Assembly: GCA_964480945.1 (NCBI GenBank)
Contig: CAYZRX010000121.1
Location: 1 to 6,727 of the forward strand
DNA length: 6,727 nucleotides
Origin: VGWB01 sp964480945
Lineage (GTDB): Bacteria > Bacteroidota > Ignavibacteria > UBA10030
Direction: 5' to 3'
Shown: positions 6,661 to 6,727 of the stretch, piece after piece
Position numbering within the stretch: position 1 is the stretch's first letter
How the letters are laid out: each line of letters begins with the position of its first letter
Notes under the pieces: model-generated
Told to the model about the DNA's origin: nothing
Database searches by the model: none
Seen by the model: the letters and a program-made list of their open reading frames with translations, nothing else
Position numbers and translations under genes: made by a program

Positions 6661-6727
6661 TGCCGTTTCCACAAAGTGATCTTGTGTTTATCGATAACGC
6701 GACTGCCAATGGAAACGAGCACTACTG
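6661..6727. promoter_or_regulatory. Inverted-repeat-rich region after the regulator gene
   Basis: CGTTTCCA (6664-6671) is the exact reverse complement of TGGAAACG (6710-6717), with 38 bases between. Inside lie a smaller stem, CACAA (6670-6674, sharing two bases with the first arm) with TTGTG (6682-6686), and a perfect CG-centred palindrome TTATCGATAA (6688-6697). TGGAAACG resembles a half-site of catabolite-type LacI-family operators. The region could be a terminator stem for the regulator gene or the operator of a gene beyond the window. No coding start is visible. Confidence 0.35.

Noticed and set aside
6094..6672. 192-codon open frame on the - strand opposite the LacI-type gene
   Set aside because: Almost wholly antisense to the conserved sensor domain; no recognisable motif and no ribosome binding site of note.
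1..6727. Mobile element, CRISPR array, toxin-antitoxin or defence system
   Set aside because: No transposase, integrase, terminal repeats, spaced direct repeats or small gene pairs were seen; all four genes have ordinary metabolic or regulatory families.

Overview
The window holds four genes, all on the + strand, with short gaps of about 90 to 200 bases. The DNA is GC-rich. The closest fit by gene style is a Bacteroidota/Ignavibacteriota-type bacterium: the N-terminal text of the aminopeptidase, the permease subtype, the multi-domain secreted DUF1680 glycosidase and the GTVDRVLHNRG-type LacI regulator all look like that group. This is an impression from sequence style, not a computed placement. 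Unlike many Bacteroidota, two of the four genes have clear Shine-Dalgarno sequences.

Layout: (1) 1-1334, a metal-dependent Xaa-Pro aminopeptidase (M24B). Its true start lies upstream of the window, because the reading frame is open from the left edge and already encodes recognisable N-domain sequence before the first ATG. (2) 1428-2912, a 12-helix APC-superfamily amino acid permease with its own ribosome binding site. (3) 3048-5423, a secreted beta-L-arabinofuranosidase-like enzyme of the GH127/GH146 (DUF1680) group, preceded by a 135-base GC-rich leader with possible RNA structure. (4) 5626-6660, a LacI-family transcription regulator, preceded by a 202-base gap with several dyads. One of these is either a terminator for the glycosidase gene or an operator for the regulator. 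The last 67 bases, after the regulator, are rich in inverted repeats and may be the control region of an unseen downstream gene.

How they may work together: the first two genes suit peptide breakdown and amino acid movement. The last two look like a sugar-responsive module in which the regulator senses a small carbohydrate and may control the arabinofuranosidase and itself. A speculative link is that all four serve use of arabinosylated, proline- or hydroxyproline-rich plant glycoproteins. I see no tRNA, rRNA, insertion sequence, CRISPR array, phage gene or SusC/SusD pair. Nothing here is clearly a new biological system; the points most worth checking are the candidate operators and the leader structure.
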